Position numbers and translations under genes: made by a program
Notes under the pieces: generated by a model
What the model was told of the DNA's origin: nothing
What the model saw: only the letters and a program-made list of their open reading frames with translations
Database searches by the model: none
Source of the DNA: Centroberyx gerrardi
Lineage: Eukaryota > Chordata > Actinopteri > Beryciformes > Berycidae
Reading direction: 5' to 3'
NCBI RefSeq assembly: GCF_048128805.1
Contig: NC_136003.1
Coordinates: 22,782,840 to 22,846,839, forward strand
Length of the DNA: 64,000 nt
Shown: positions 1 to 13,700 of the stretch, in pieces
How the letters are laid out: every line of letters begins with the position of its first letter
Position numbering within the stretch: position 1 is the first letter of the stretch

Positions 1-343
1 GTGGGAAGCAAATACATTCGCCTATATTCCCCGGCGGAGACAGACAAGCTCTACCCTCATCAATCACAGCTCCTTCATAACACGAGTCAGGTGGGATTGA
101 CAGTCCGCGGAGATACTGCATGTTAAGCCTGCAAATGTATGCAGCGTTTCCCTGTTAACAATGACTCCTTCGATGCAGGTGGAGGTGGAGAATCCAGACG
201 AGGAGCGGTTCCCCGAGTTTGCCGAGGCTCCGTATCTGGAGTGTGTGCTGCGGCCCGGGGATGTGCTGTTCATCCCCGTCCGGCACTGGCATTACGTACG
301 CTCCTTGGCTCTCAGCTTCTCTGTCAGCTTCTGGTGGTCATGA
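1..343 (+). CDS. kdm8: KDM8 (JMJD5), JmjC dioxygenase, last two coding exons (5' part outside window)
   Basis: Two exons are visible: 1-90, open at the left edge of the window, and 179-343. The donor is GTGGGA at 91 and the acceptor is the CAG ending at 178. Translation runs [13 protein letters not shown]... through HNTSQ, then VEVENPDEE... to the terminal FSVSFWWS and TGA at 341-343. This is the C-terminal end of the JmjC domain of KDM8/JMJD5, a nuclear Fe(II)/2-oxoglutarate-dependent arginyl hydroxylase, also reported as a histone H3K36me2 demethylase/protease. The His in the WHYVR segment corresponds to the third iron ligand (human H400). The conserved [12 protein letters not shown] core and the WWS end match the family closely. 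The first two iron ligands and the N-terminal half lie outside the window. Nothing looks broken. Confidence 0.95.
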
Positions 344-355
344 CGGCAGATCCAT

Positions 356-361
356 AATAAA
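356..361 (+). promoter_or_regulatory. kdm8 polyadenylation signal (AATAAA)
   Basis: A canonical AATAAA begins only 13 nt after the kdm8 stop codon, and a second lies at 385-390. Either gives an unusually short 3' UTR. The hexamer is seen directly; its use is inferred. Confidence 0.5.
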
Positions 362-390
362 GCAGAATTTTTTCGCACGAACGGAATAAA

Positions 391-3300
391 AATTTGAGTT
401 ACATTTGTTCTCTGTCGCTAAAAGAAATGCCCACGCACTCCAGAGGAAAATCAATCAGTGGCTGCTCTCCTCTCTCTCTCTCTCTCTTCTGGAGTTCATA
501 ACTAATGCAAGGCTAATTCTCAGAAACATTAGGACAACCGCTGATCACACAAACCTTTGATCCATGAACAGTGAACACACACCGCTGAATGATTTGTTTA
601 ATTGTGCTACTCACAATTGCGAGAACATTTATTGTGTGGAAAGCTACAAGCAGGGAAAAAAAATAAATAAGCGGTTTGTGCTCGTTTCTTCCCGCATATA
701 AATTATGGAGAGTTGTCATCTAATTTGATAGGATATGCTTTTTCAAATTGGCATATTTAATTGTGTTCTCAAATTTATTCTTACAAATATTCTCAGATGA
801 TGTGGTGTGATTTCCATAATTTATGCAAATGAGGCAAGACTTTTCAAATTTAATAACCTAGTGAACCACAGGTACAGAAACGTAGTGATAAACACAGCTT
901 TCTAGTTAAACTGACAGTCTAAAGCAGTCAAGCAGGTTGCAGTTATAAATTAATCAAATCCCTACGCCTAGAAAGACTTTGAAATTAAAATTATTTCATT
1001 GGTTAGGTATTCTGACGATACAACTTCTGAACCAAACTCACAATACTCTACTACTGCAGAGAAATCCACACTTCATTTCAAATTTAAACATTTAACAAGC
1101 TTAGTCGTGTATCCCATAGGTCCATTTCAATCAAGTCTGCTAATTTGCACCATGAAGTACATCAGTATGTGACAAACTTAGGTTGGTCTGGACTGATGTT
1201 CACATTTTGATCTGCATTTCAGCCAGAATTGCCGTGAGCTAAAGTAGTGTTTTGGGAAATCTTAAGATGCACGAGGCGTACTTGTGAGGAGGAGGAGGAG
1301 GAGCTGAAGAGTTATGCGGGCATTTTTCAGTAAAACTCTTCAAGTACTGGACTAGAAGCCGGGCATTTTGTGGCATAACTTTAAAATGTTTGGGATAGAG
1401 AATGCTGATTTGTTTCAGCCATGCTTGGCTTTCATCAGGGCATTCTCTTAATCACAATATATCTGGTTCCCTGTTAAAGGGCAACTGCTCAAAATAAAAA
1501 AAATGTCCACGCTTTAGAGCACAGCGGTTTCCCTACAAACTACTAACTTTGATATAAAAAGTTGGAAACATTTCGATGAAAACCTGGATTATATAGGCCT
1601 ATAATTATGTGCCAATGCTCTCAACAAATCAGATCAGGAATCACATCTTTACAAGCACAAATTAACTCAGTATGTCTTGTCTGTGTCTAGTGACAGGCTG
1701 GTAGCTCGAGTCCCTCGGGGTGTTAGTCTTCCTGTACATCAAAGAATCACAGATAAATCAAAGATGGAGCCGCTCTCCAGTTGCACCAGCAGGAGCAGCT
1801 GCGTTAGAGTACACTCATTTAAAAAGTTGTCCATTATGTGGAATTACTAGCAGCCGGTGAGTAAAGTACATTTAGATGCGGGCTTCATCTGTATTATCTT
1901 CCTAATCCAACTGAAAAGCAGTCAGACTGTTGAATTGGATTAAGTGCCGACATGTGCAGGGAAATCGCTTTCAAATTACAAGCATTTACTCGACCTCTAC
2001 TGAAGCCCAAACGCTGTTGTGTGTGTTGTTTTCCACGATTTTAACCTTTTCCATCATCGTTCATCATGTCGCACAGCATTGTGGGTATTTCTTTACTTGT
2101 TTATTCTACTTATCTCTATTCGACTTATTTTGGGGTTGTCTACAAAATCAAACCTGACATTTTCAGTATACTAAGTCGGAGAAAAAATATCAAGCTAATC
2201 ATTTTCAATTAAATAAACTGAAACAGCCAACTGATCAGCAGGTTCCACACTATTTTTTTTAAACTAGGCAGTTGAGTACGGGAAGTTATTTATTAACTCC
2301 ACCAGGAAGAGCCAGATAACAGCCAACAAAGTCAAATAGTGTCAAAAGAATGGACGACACTAAAGAGCCCAGTAGCAGAGGCCAGGCACCATAGTCCTCT
2401 CTGATATGTCATCTTGTACAAATACAGGTGAAAACAATGATATCACAGCTCATGTAAAGGGCTGTAAATGCATTTTTCACCAAACAGCAGACATATTTCA
2501 TCTTTTGAATCTGAAATTCTGGTGGCCATTTGGACAAAATGAATATGAATATGCTAAGGCTATGTGTCAGTGCAAAACATCTGTTTGAGCTGAATGTTTA
2601 AAACAAAGTCAAAAACATGATCTGGAAATTGATTTTATGCCTTAAAAGGTTTATGCCACATTTTTATCCACAGCTGCACGAGGAATAAGTTGTTTTTTCA
2701 TGTGACGATAATTGATATGACCGTTTTCTCTGATAGGTGCTAATAAGTTTGAGAAATGCAATGCGCTCATGCTGATGAACACTAAATGATTCATCATGGC
2801 TTGACAGATTTTGCTTCTCCAGACAGCTTCCACAGAAGTGCTGACATCTCAGCTGCACACAATGGACAGACACCATAGGGCAGCAGACAGACTGAGAAAG
2901 CCTTACGGTTACAGACAAGTGTGAAAAGTAATTGGCCAATATTTCAAAACACTGTTGTGCTTAAACAGATAAACAGTGAGTTCACCAGTGTCAGTTGAGT
3001 GTTAAAATCTTCACTTAAATTTAAAATTCAAATGAGAAACAGCATGGTGATGCTTCGCTGTGCATTAGACATGTACATTAGACATTAGACATGTTAGTCT
3101 TCGGGTAATGGCTTTACCCAAAAGCAGTTGCTCTTCTTATAAGGTTATCTCAAAACCAATGAACACTACAGTAATTTAATTTAGTTCTGTGAGTAAATGC
3201 TGTATATTTCAGTTACAACCTCAATGCTTTGTTGTCAAGTAGGTGGCACAATTGACTTAAGATCACACAAAACTGCTTACTCTCATTATAATGCAATCAA

Positions 3301-4738
3301 TACTCAATTACCAGTGAAGTAAAGTGGGACCTCTGGGCCTATAACCCTTTCTCTTCCATCCAGACCGCTGCTGCTGCTCTTTGATTAATGGCCTCCTAGT
3401 TCTTGAAATAAATCTGCCAAATCTCGATTACATCCAGTAGATTTATCTTGTCTTGTGATACAATAAAGCGACTACTACATGTAAGTGTTAGGGGCTGGAG
3501 GTGCAGGGCGAAGGGAGTATTAGAGCTATTCTGTAATTGGTTGTTCACTTCAGTCAGAGGAATATAAAAGGTAAATGTGGGAGTGTGTCTAATCCAGTGG
3601 TTGACTCACCCAGACACCCGCAATCTGTCTGATTCATAGATCATAAACAACTTGCTCAAAGAGCAGCTTTCTGAGTAAATGATTAAAAAAAATATCCCTG
3701 CACAAGAATATGTATCTATTGATCTATACATTTTAATGTTAATCACTTACACAATGTGACATTCTTTCCCAACAGTGACCTTGATACACTGTATTTTATA
3801 TTAACACCATCATCTGAGCTACATGTGCATTGCATTGTACTAAAAAATACAGTAAATGTAACACATTGTTTGCTTGCAAGTGTTGTCAAAAGCAAAAACC
3901 CAACGCATAGGGCTTTATTTATGAAAGGTTTAGACCGTAGAAAAAAACAATAACATTACATTATCATGCAAAATTTACAAAATGTTAGGAACAGCGATTG
4001 TCAAGCATTATTTAGTAACTTTTTTCTGATATACTGACTGGAGCAGTAGTTATTAACCTCAATCCTACTCTGATGGATTAGCATGTCTGCTTTCTAAACA
4101 CATCAAATAGTCACTAATATTAGAGACCTTTCATATATCTCCCTGTATGTGTTTGTCTCTCTTATCTTACATATATCTTCATCAAACTATCATTAATTAT
4201 CCTCATAGACAAACTATGAACATAAAGGTTGGCAACTAACATTTTTGCGTACATAAAACATTTTCAACAATGGCCCTATCTCAAATAACAATCCTGAGCT
4301 GAGAGCAATAGAAACATAAGAGATAAGGTGAGTGGCTACTATTAAAATCCTATAATGTGGTACGAGTGGTGCAATAGAAAAATAATATTGTTAATTATCA
4401 GAGATGACTAGTGTGTGGTGTCAGATAATTTAAAAGTAAAACAGTAAATAATGTGCAAAGTACGATTCAGGCTGTGACATGGATAACCATGTAAGTCCAT
4501 TTAAAAATTTTGCTCAGGCAACAGGCAACGTGCTTAGACAAACCACTGAGTGTTAATGCTATCCATCGTCTGAAGGACCACAACACAGCCTTCAGTGCAT
4601 CATTATGTAGAGAGATTTTAAAATCACCAGTCATGATAAAACTTAAGCTATAGGATTCTTTGTCTGCGGGCTTCAGTTCTTCCTTTAAAAAGGTATCTGT
4701 CCCACAGAATTGCCAGTGTTGAAATGGAAATGATTTCT
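391..4738. other. kdm8-mfsd11 intergenic stretch, no gene recognised
   Basis: This is AT-rich sequence between the tail-to-tail genes kdm8 and mfsd11. It has a (CT)n run near 470-487 and a GGA-triplet run near 1290-1302. Only short ORFs are open, without splice context or recognisable protein. The part next to 4739 is the mfsd11 3' UTR; a possible minus-strand polyadenylation signal (TTTATT on +) lies at 914-919 of the fourth kilobase, that is 3914-3919. Confidence 0.6.
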
Positions 4739-7700
4739 CTAATATTCTTGCAAATCTACGGAGAAATTCTGTATCCTCTCCACCATGAAGAAGCAGAGCG
4801 TTCCAGTGAAGCCCAGGATGACCATGAGGAGGAGCTGCCAGGTCAGCAGGAGGTAACCGCTGTAGAAGAACGCCACCGCTGCAAAAATGGACTGACAGGG
4901 GCAATAAAGAATGAAATATGCCTGTAATAACTTCATTTAGTAGATAAACTTGCCCCCACAAAGCTACTAACACTTAACAAATAAAGATTCCCCCTGTGAC
5001 AAAGCTGAGCCTGAACTGCAAGATGTATCACTCTCATACATATTCTCAATCTACCATCATCCCACTGCTACTTTCCCTATTACTGGTAGGTAAATGTTTC
5101 AGGTTCAACTGCACTACAGGCCATTCATTGTGAGCAAAGCAGAGCATAACGCGTCTTCTAAAGGTTGGAAAGTCTACCACTCCACTTCACTCTGGTCTCC
5201 TTCATCACAAGCACATCTGCTCTATAAACCACAGCATAGAGATACAAGCATATCATCACTGTCCAGTAAAATCCCATCTCCAAAAGGTCAACTTTTCAGG
5301 AGCTAAGAAAAACAGCCTCGTTTTCTGCTTGTCCACCATGCATTTTTTGAGTTTATCCAATGGGGTTTTGAAAGGGTTTCATAAGAATTTTCTCAACCCA
5401 TAGAAAAGCATGTAATCATTCAGAGGAGAAGAGGTTTTCGCAGGATAACAGGATAATAGTGAGTAAGACTATAGAAAAAATCTAACTAGCCCTTTAAGTT
5501 TTAAATTGCAACTTGTGCATGTGTCATTCTTGTATAATTGTCTCTGGCTATAAAATAAACATTGCAATTGAATAAATCTTCATTGTTGTCATCCTCTTTC
5601 CTTTCCTTAGTGTTGAACAACAATGTATAGGCTATGCAATAAATCTCAGAACAATGTCTTACCTTGTTTAAACATAAATCAAAGTGTAAATGTCCTTTCA
5701 GGCAAATTACAACTTCATGCAGTCAGCGTCTTTTATATAAGTGTGTGATAGTTTCTGTTTTATTCAATGATCTGTGGCCACTATGGCCCCATATGTTTTT
5801 TCTATATTAAAGGTGCACGCATAAAAAAAAATTGTTAAGGCTATTGTATAGATTTCATAATTGAACGTTCATCCTTTTAGATTGATGCATAAGATGAATA
5901 AGGCCTAATGGCAAATGTAAATTGCCCATGTAAAAACACGCTTATTATGGAAATGTCACTGAACAAATATGTTTCTCAAATACACCTGAATGACTGTTTG
6001 GTTAATGTTTGCAATATTAAAAACTAATAATAGACCAGAGTAGAGGAAGGAAAAGATTGAGATTGAAAGGCACATTTATTGTCTTGTGCAGTTATAAAAT
6101 AAAATGAGCCTTCAGGTGCATTTATTTTATATTTGACAAGACAACATTTCATCTCAACTTTGCTCAGCTCTGCTAACAATGTCTGCAAGTGGCGAGTCAG
6201 GATTACCTGGATGAATTTGAAGATGGCAAAAGCCGGCGCACTCTGCTCAGCATAAACATGGCCCAATATGCTGTACAGTTGTGTGTTGAAACAGCTGTCG
6301 CCGAGTCCAAGCAAGAAGCTACACAGCATGGCAATGGACACACTAACAAAGAAAATACATTCGATGTTTATCATAAACAGAAATATGACCGGAATTCTCC
6401 AGAAAATCAACAAAATTATGAGAAATAAAGTACCTTGGAGTTAGATAAGGGTTGTTTTGAGTGCTGGTTTTTAACACGACAGGAGCATCGTCTGGGATGT
6501 TGAGGAAGATCAAATAGAAGGCGATGAAATGGACGACCATCCCCAAAAACACCACAGACGTCCGCCTGAAGCGATTGTTCTTGCACAACAATCCAAAAAA
6601 GCCGCCACCTGATGAGAAAGTGTACATCTTACATCTCTGCCACATGAATTCAGTTGCTGTCGGACGCAGCGCTTCAGTGACAGCAAATCAACTGAAGCAG
6701 CCGTGAATTAGAGGGCCATAAACTTACCCACTATCTCTCCAACGCCTACCACAATTCCAGAGATCCCAATCAAGCCTTTAGCTGCCGCTCCAAACTGCGT
6801 AGTCGCCCCGATGCACGTTCCATACACTCCACTGTAAAAAGATAGCTCCAGACCTGGAGAACAAGGGGCACACGCTGTTGCTCTGAGCCTTTTTGGAGGC
6901 CAACACATCTGAGAGACTTGGTGTTGAGCATTCTCCATTCTACTTACCACTGTATGCCATGCAGGTGCTCAGCAGCAGTATAGTTTTGCTCTTTAGAAGC
7001 TGTAGGATTGTTTCTGAGGAGGAAAAGAAACAATACACTATTTTAAATTGCTGATAAATAAAGGACCCCTATACACTTGGCACTACTATGCCTCATTAAC
7101 ATCTGGGTTGAGCTTTTACAGATAAAAAAAAGCAGACATTAAGGCCCCATTTTTATGTGACAATTAAATTTCAAAGCAGATAGAAGATGTGTAAACATTC
7201 TGTCTCGATGAGTCGCCAAGCCACATTTAAACACGTGTAAAAACACCTGAGAAACAATTTATCTTCGGTGGTTTGGGACATTGAGATAAAAATCGGACTA
7301 GAGTTGTGTTTATTTATGGCTTGAGCCCCCTCTCTAGGTAAAATCTAGATCCGTCTTTGACAAAACTGAGACCTTAATGGCAGGTATGAAGAGGTCTACA
7401 TGCACCCAAGATACACTGAAGAAGAAGAGAAGAGCAATCTGATCACCCAACAACTTCAGGCTGCTTTCAAAGTAAGTGCAAGTGCAGCGGCGTTTCCAGT
7501 TGACAAACGGCAAAATCTGAAATAAACACTTGCGCTACCAGTTTGTGTGTAGTCAACTGTAATTCCAGAAGATTTCTTTTATCCTCATTAAATTGACTCT
7601 GACTGAAGAAGAAAATGCATGTGATTGCTTGTTACCTTACCGGTAACAGCAAAGAAATCTGAGAACTAGCGGTTACCTGCAGTATGCAAAATAACCACGG

Positions 7701-10700
7701 CAGGTTTAGAAGTAAAAGGAAAACACATCTTGCTGTGTAAACTCCCTAGTGCCTATTTCAGTTTTTGCATTAACTGTGTGAAGAGTTTTCCCTTAGCTGA
7801 TGCACATTTACGTGTTGCAAGGAAAAGAGCAGTCCCACTTCTATATGTATTTTAAAAGCATGTAATGTAGATAAACCATATATGGAGATATATAACAAGA
7901 TGCATGTTGATGAAAGGTGTAAAGGAGGCTAAATATTAGGCTAAATCCCACAGTATATTATATTATACAAAATAGGCAATATACACTTTAGTGTGTTATT
8001 CCAACTTACTGAATTCTGACTTGGCATCTTTTACTGCAGTGTTCGCTCTTTGCTTATACCTACACACAACACAAAATAAATGAATTATATGCTTTGCAAC
8101 ACTGAAATCCTTCAAAATCCTTAAAAAATATGCTGCAGACAAAACGATGCTATAGCTTCCTTCAGGTGAAGAATTGGAGAAATAATTTACAAGACTTTAG
8201 CTGCATACAGATTACAAGACTTCCGTAAAATCCTAACAGACTGCAAAACAGAGTGGATTTCACAGTAAGTGATGGGTCTCTGCAGAATTCCTTGTTATGC
8301 TGTCAGAAAGGTGTGCACACTGTGTACCGAGGCAACAAGAGAGGATCACACATTAAATGCCTGCATCTAGGAGATAACCAACACAGCCTCCAAACACACA
8401 CACAACTGCATTACCACAAGACAATCAAAAACAGACAGAAAGGAGCTGCACTGTCAGTAATTATCAGGCTACATTTGCCATAATAAGAGATTTCTATATG
8501 ATCATACAATTTCAGTCCCATCACGTTTCTGTCAAAGCTGATTTTCTTAGCGTTTAACTTTTTTGTGCACACTGAGTAGAAGATAATGTACTAACTACAC
8601 AGACAAGACCGCATAGAGGTTAAAGCAGGCTGTGTATGTTCATGGAGGTAAGCTGAATGCCACAGTAGCCTACAAAACACTGTTACTGTCATTCATAGTC
8701 TTCGTAGTCAGATCTTATATTTATCTTTGCTTCATTATATGTTTTCCCATCTCAAATGATGGGAGTTCTTCAAACTTTCTTCAGAGATTCAAGTCATAAC
8801 TGTCAAAAATGTTTGAAATAACGTTAGGGGCCCTTCCTAGACAGGCCGAGTCTTTAACCCCTCTCACACTCGAAGAGTCTCCCCAAAGCTTCTTGATTGC
8901 ACTCCACTTGTTGAGAAGAGCTATGATTAGACTTGACTCTGTCAAAATTGCAATGATCTGTGAAAAATGGTCCATGTCATTTTTGTAAAGGATGAGAGTG
9001 GTTTAAAACCGCTGAAGAACTGCGGTGGCTAGTCATACTGCAAACCCTTGCAAAATCTGAAGCAGCTTATTTTGGAAAAAAGAAAAAAGAAAACTTGCTG
9101 TCAAAAAATCCCAATTTCCTGGATGGTTTGGTTAAAGCTGGCCACACTGGAGTGGAGAGGTCAAGTGCGTATTTTTGTTGACCTGTCATAATGTCAAGTC
9201 TAACATAGTTGGCTGTGTGCACAGCAACACACTCTAAAACGGTAAGCACTGATACATTTGTAATGCTAGAAGATATAAAGAGAGAACTGCTAGCCAGACA
9301 GCTGCACCGCCTCAGCACCCAGATGGGTTGCATGGATCTGTAACGCTCTTTAATAATACAGTTATTTACTTCTACACTCAGGCAGGTTCTTACCCTCCGC
9401 GTGCCTTTTTCACAGGGGTTCAGTAATACACACCTTCTGAGCAACACCTCCGAGACTACAGAGAGAAACATGTCATTATAAAGGAGGATATTCATTTACA
9501 TCGTGTGAGCTGAGAGCAAAGACTGCCCTTCCTCTTCAGAGAGCAGCTCCTCTTGCTGATGGGTCTTTCTCAGCACCAGGAAGCTTAGTGTGCCGAGTAC
9601 AGAGGTAACCAACAGAGACGTAAAAATGTTTTTCCTGCTCCTGTCTGAGAGAGAAAGATTAAAATAAACCGTGAATAATAAGGGAGGCTACAGCATATTC
9701 AGCATAAGCAATCACTCATAAAAATCCCTTTATATTTTGCTTTCAACATCATGCTACATTTGCTATTATAATCATTACAATACTTATTCAGTTTAGCCCT
9801 ACCTGATATTTCTGTGCTTCCATTCCAATCAAAATAAATGTAAAGATTGCCGAACAACATGCTGTAAATGAAATTAATTTATATAAATCAAATGAGTAAA
9901 TGATAGACATGATATGAACACAAATTAAAAGAGCAATTCACCTAACAAAGCTAACACACTGCTGTTGTGGTAAAAACCTTGCATCTCCAATACGCCAGCT
10001 TTCCAATAACTAAGAAAAGCAGCCTTGTTTTTAGCTTGACCACCATGCTTTTTTGAGTTTATCTGATTGTTTTCATTTGTCAAGGTTTCATAGGCCCAAA
10101 GGCTGTAGAATTCTCTCAACCCATAAAGGAACATCTAATCCTGCAATTAATTTTAAAATATGAAAATAACCAAAATTGGAGTTACAAGGTTTTCACCCCA
10201 CAGCGACTCTCTCACATGTCTCACAACTCCGACCGACCCTAAAGGGCTAAACAAGTTAACATGTCGTCCCTCACAAATGATGCAGGCACTCTTCCAATCA
10301 GTGACAAGATGCACCATCCCTCCAAGTTTCATCAAAATCGGGAGTGGTGGTGTAGCAGTTATGTTTTAACTTAATTATAGCGCCCCCATCAGGCCAATCA
10401 GTATTTTTTTACACACCAGAGCACAGTGCCAAATTGTGACATCCCTCTCCATGTTTCATCAAATCAGACCAGTTGCGTCCTTGAAATGACATTTGAGTTA
10501 AAAATTTGGACCTTTAACTATAGCGCCATCATTAGGCCAATCAGTGTAATTTGTAAGAATAGCATGGCTTTGTGTAGCAAGTTTCATGTCAATTGGACTC
10601 ATGGTGCAGGAGTTAGGCCTTTTAATGGTTACAATTTTGAGATATCATGTTTGATGGAGTGCCGGACGAACGGACAGACTAATGGACGGACAGACAAATG

Positions 10701-13700
10701 GACGGACGGCCGATTCCACAGTCCCACCCCCAAACTCGCACACACACCCCTGCATGGGGGACGACGAGGCCTGTGGACTGTGCTCATCACTTGCTTGGCT
10801 CGACCCTCCTGAGTGAAACACCGACTTCATAAAGCTGCAGTCATCTGCATTTCTGCCTCCCAGACTCTTCATCCTTCTGGTTTTTTTTTCTGGCTGTTTA
10901 TTTGCCTTTTATGGGTAACGACGCAGTCCTGGAAAGCGCTGTGATCTATTTCTGTCTTTAATTACATTTCACCTAAACTAAACAATGTAAATGAGCAATT
11001 AGCCTGACCCGCAGCCTCATTGTGGGATAATGGGGGTTATTCATAAAAGACAACGGTAGCTGCATTCCGTCACGCCGGATCTGCGGCCTGTACAGAACTG
11101 ATTCATAAGTTTACCATGGCGGAGATTACCGTGGCGGAGTCAGATTAGCATTGCCCTATTGTGAGCTTTGGCGCAGGTGGCAGCCTGTGTAATTATTATA
11201 CTAATTCAATTTGCATATTTTTAACAAATATCATTGGTTGTCCAAGCCCGTGTGCGAGTGCTGTGGGCCAAATCCGAGAGATGACAGAGCACCAAAGCCA
11301 AAGTTGTCACCTGCACAACTCCCCGTTTTAAGACGGGGTGGAAAATTTTCACGTTTTCGCAAAAGACGCCATGACACACTGACACCCTATGACACCTTGT
11401 AGCACAATTTGTTGAAACATTTGTTAAATTAAAACATAATATCCTGTCAGACTAAAAATACGGAGGAGGCGGTATTTTGGCGGCTGCAGTGTAATTTTAT
11501 CTTTGAAATATGCAAATGACGGTCTCAGTCTTTAACGTGAGAGTTTTATGCATAGCCCGTAACGGTGGGAAGATATCATGTACGCCATTCACACAGCTAT
11601 TCTAAATCGTATAGGAGAGTGAATTGGAATGAGGATTTATAGAAACTCAAATCAAAACAAAACACTTCAGCTGAATTCACTGAGGCTGTAGTGGAATCCT
11701 TCTGGGGGAATCAAATATATCCAGGGGAAAATAAGTATTCGAAAGCATTATGGGTGAAACTATCCTTTAAATTGTTCAATGAAATAATAACAAAACCTGA
11801 GTACCATCCATACATGTCTGAGTGTGTCAGTAGATCCATACCTGCACTGTAGGAGCGCCCAGAACAGTCCGGTGTTCCTGTTGATGGTGGAAGCCTCCGA
11901 GTTTTCCACCAAGAAGTGTCCTTGAGCTGTCCAGAGCACTGTGGGAAGGAGAGGGGAGAGGGAGAGCGGTCATTTGTAGGGGGAAAAAAAATTAACTCGT
12001 CAGTTAATTGCCCACATGAAGTGAAAAATTACCTTTTCAGTAAGTAATGTATCTAACCATACAGTAGCCCAGGGAGATGATAAAGAGTCATCAAACTTCA
12101 CACTTAAAAACGTTCATTTTTCTTCATTTTTTCCCTGTAAATGCTCAGTGGAGGGTGGCTCGCTCAGTATTTTCATTGACATCGCTTAACAGGCTTGAGG
12201 TGCTGCACGCTATTCCCAATAATAGCTCCTAACCCATTTAAGCTCTTATTTGGGATAAACTGTTTATATGCATCGTCACATCCCCATCATGATTATCCCC
12301 GTATTTATGATTAAAACAGCATTTTGGATATTAATATGGAAACTGAGCTTGCACAGACTGCAATAACCAAGAGGAACCAAGTTGAGGTATTTACATGTAT
12401 CCTGGATAATGTTAATGTTCCAGGTATCTTATTCAAATTTCTCATGATAAGGATATGCAGATTATTGTAAATGGGATGTGATGTGTGCCAACTCAAAAAC
12501 TGGATACCTGAGTATTCTGAATAACAATCTGCATATACACCAACTCAGTAAGAAAAAACCTACAGATGGCCCTGTTAAGTTACTAAGCATTTAATATGTC
12601 ATTCATAACATTATAAGCCAGGTTTAGGTTCACTGGGTCATACAGTAGAAGAGAGTCATGTTGAATGGCCACAGTCCAACTACATTTTTGTAGTTGGACT
12701 ATCGAAAGAGAAATATCTTAAATTACTGCACTCCAACTTTGGGAGGTTGAATGGCATTCTTAGCTTTCGCTGTATAGGCTGCATGTTTGTCTGCAGCTGA
12801 GACAGAATAAGTAATAAGTATACCAACAATAACAACAATAACACTATAACCCCCTCACCCCCAACTCCCTTTACACCCCCTGAGAATATCTGGAAGTGTC
12901 CTATAAAGTTACTGACCACTGTCTTTTAGTATGTGCATGCTGCTGCAAACTGACAATAATTGTTACAGGAGTAGCCTTAATATTTTTGTAAATAAGAATG
13001 GGGAAAACTTCACATTCCCATGTGGGAAAAACTTACTGGCTGCTCCTATGCCGATGAGTAGAGAGGTGAAGTAAAAGGACCATGTTGCTGGGATGATGAA
13101 CACGGCTATGTAACCACTACAAGATAAAAGGCATGAAGAACGGTTATGAGCAACATGACAACTTTGGCAACAAATGCACTTAACAGTACATTGGAAAAAA
13201 AATGTTTACCTGTAAAGTATACCACTCAAAAACATGGTAATCTGTGGTCCAATTACTGCAACAACTGTTGGTGCAAGTAAATTTGAGAAGGAAAAAACTC
13301 CATAGATGATCCCAAGACTGTCCAGGAGGCAAAACAGAAAACACTGATCAGTACAGTACAACAGTGGTTCTCAACGTGGGGTCCGGGGACCACCAGGGGT
13401 CCTTGAGGGGATTCCAGGGGGTCCCCAGCAAATTGATCAATTGTTAAACTTAAGCATTATTTCATTTACAATAAATTACACAATTAGATAATGTAGAAGA
13501 ATGACTATTTTGGTCATAGTTTCACTGTTATATCTCAGATAGTCTTGGAATTCTGGACAAAATCATATCTAACAATAAAAATATTCTCTGATTTGTGTCC
13601 GAGAGACAAAATCTCATCAAATGGGGGTCTGTGGCTCTAATGTGGACTAAATTTAGGGTCCTTGATAATAAGTTGGGAATCACTGCAGTAGGCTACTTAC

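Noticed and set aside
4467-4973. 168-codon minus-strand frame over the mfsd11 terminus
   Set aside because: It is another frame across mfsd11 exon 13 and its flanks; the mfsd11 frame there gives the conserved FAAVAFFYSGYLLLTWQ sequence.
10426-10872. Opposing 128- and 75-codon frames
   Set aside because: They lie in the interspersed repeat and its GGACGG-type tail; the apparent TNGRTDKWTDG-like peptide is translated simple repeat.
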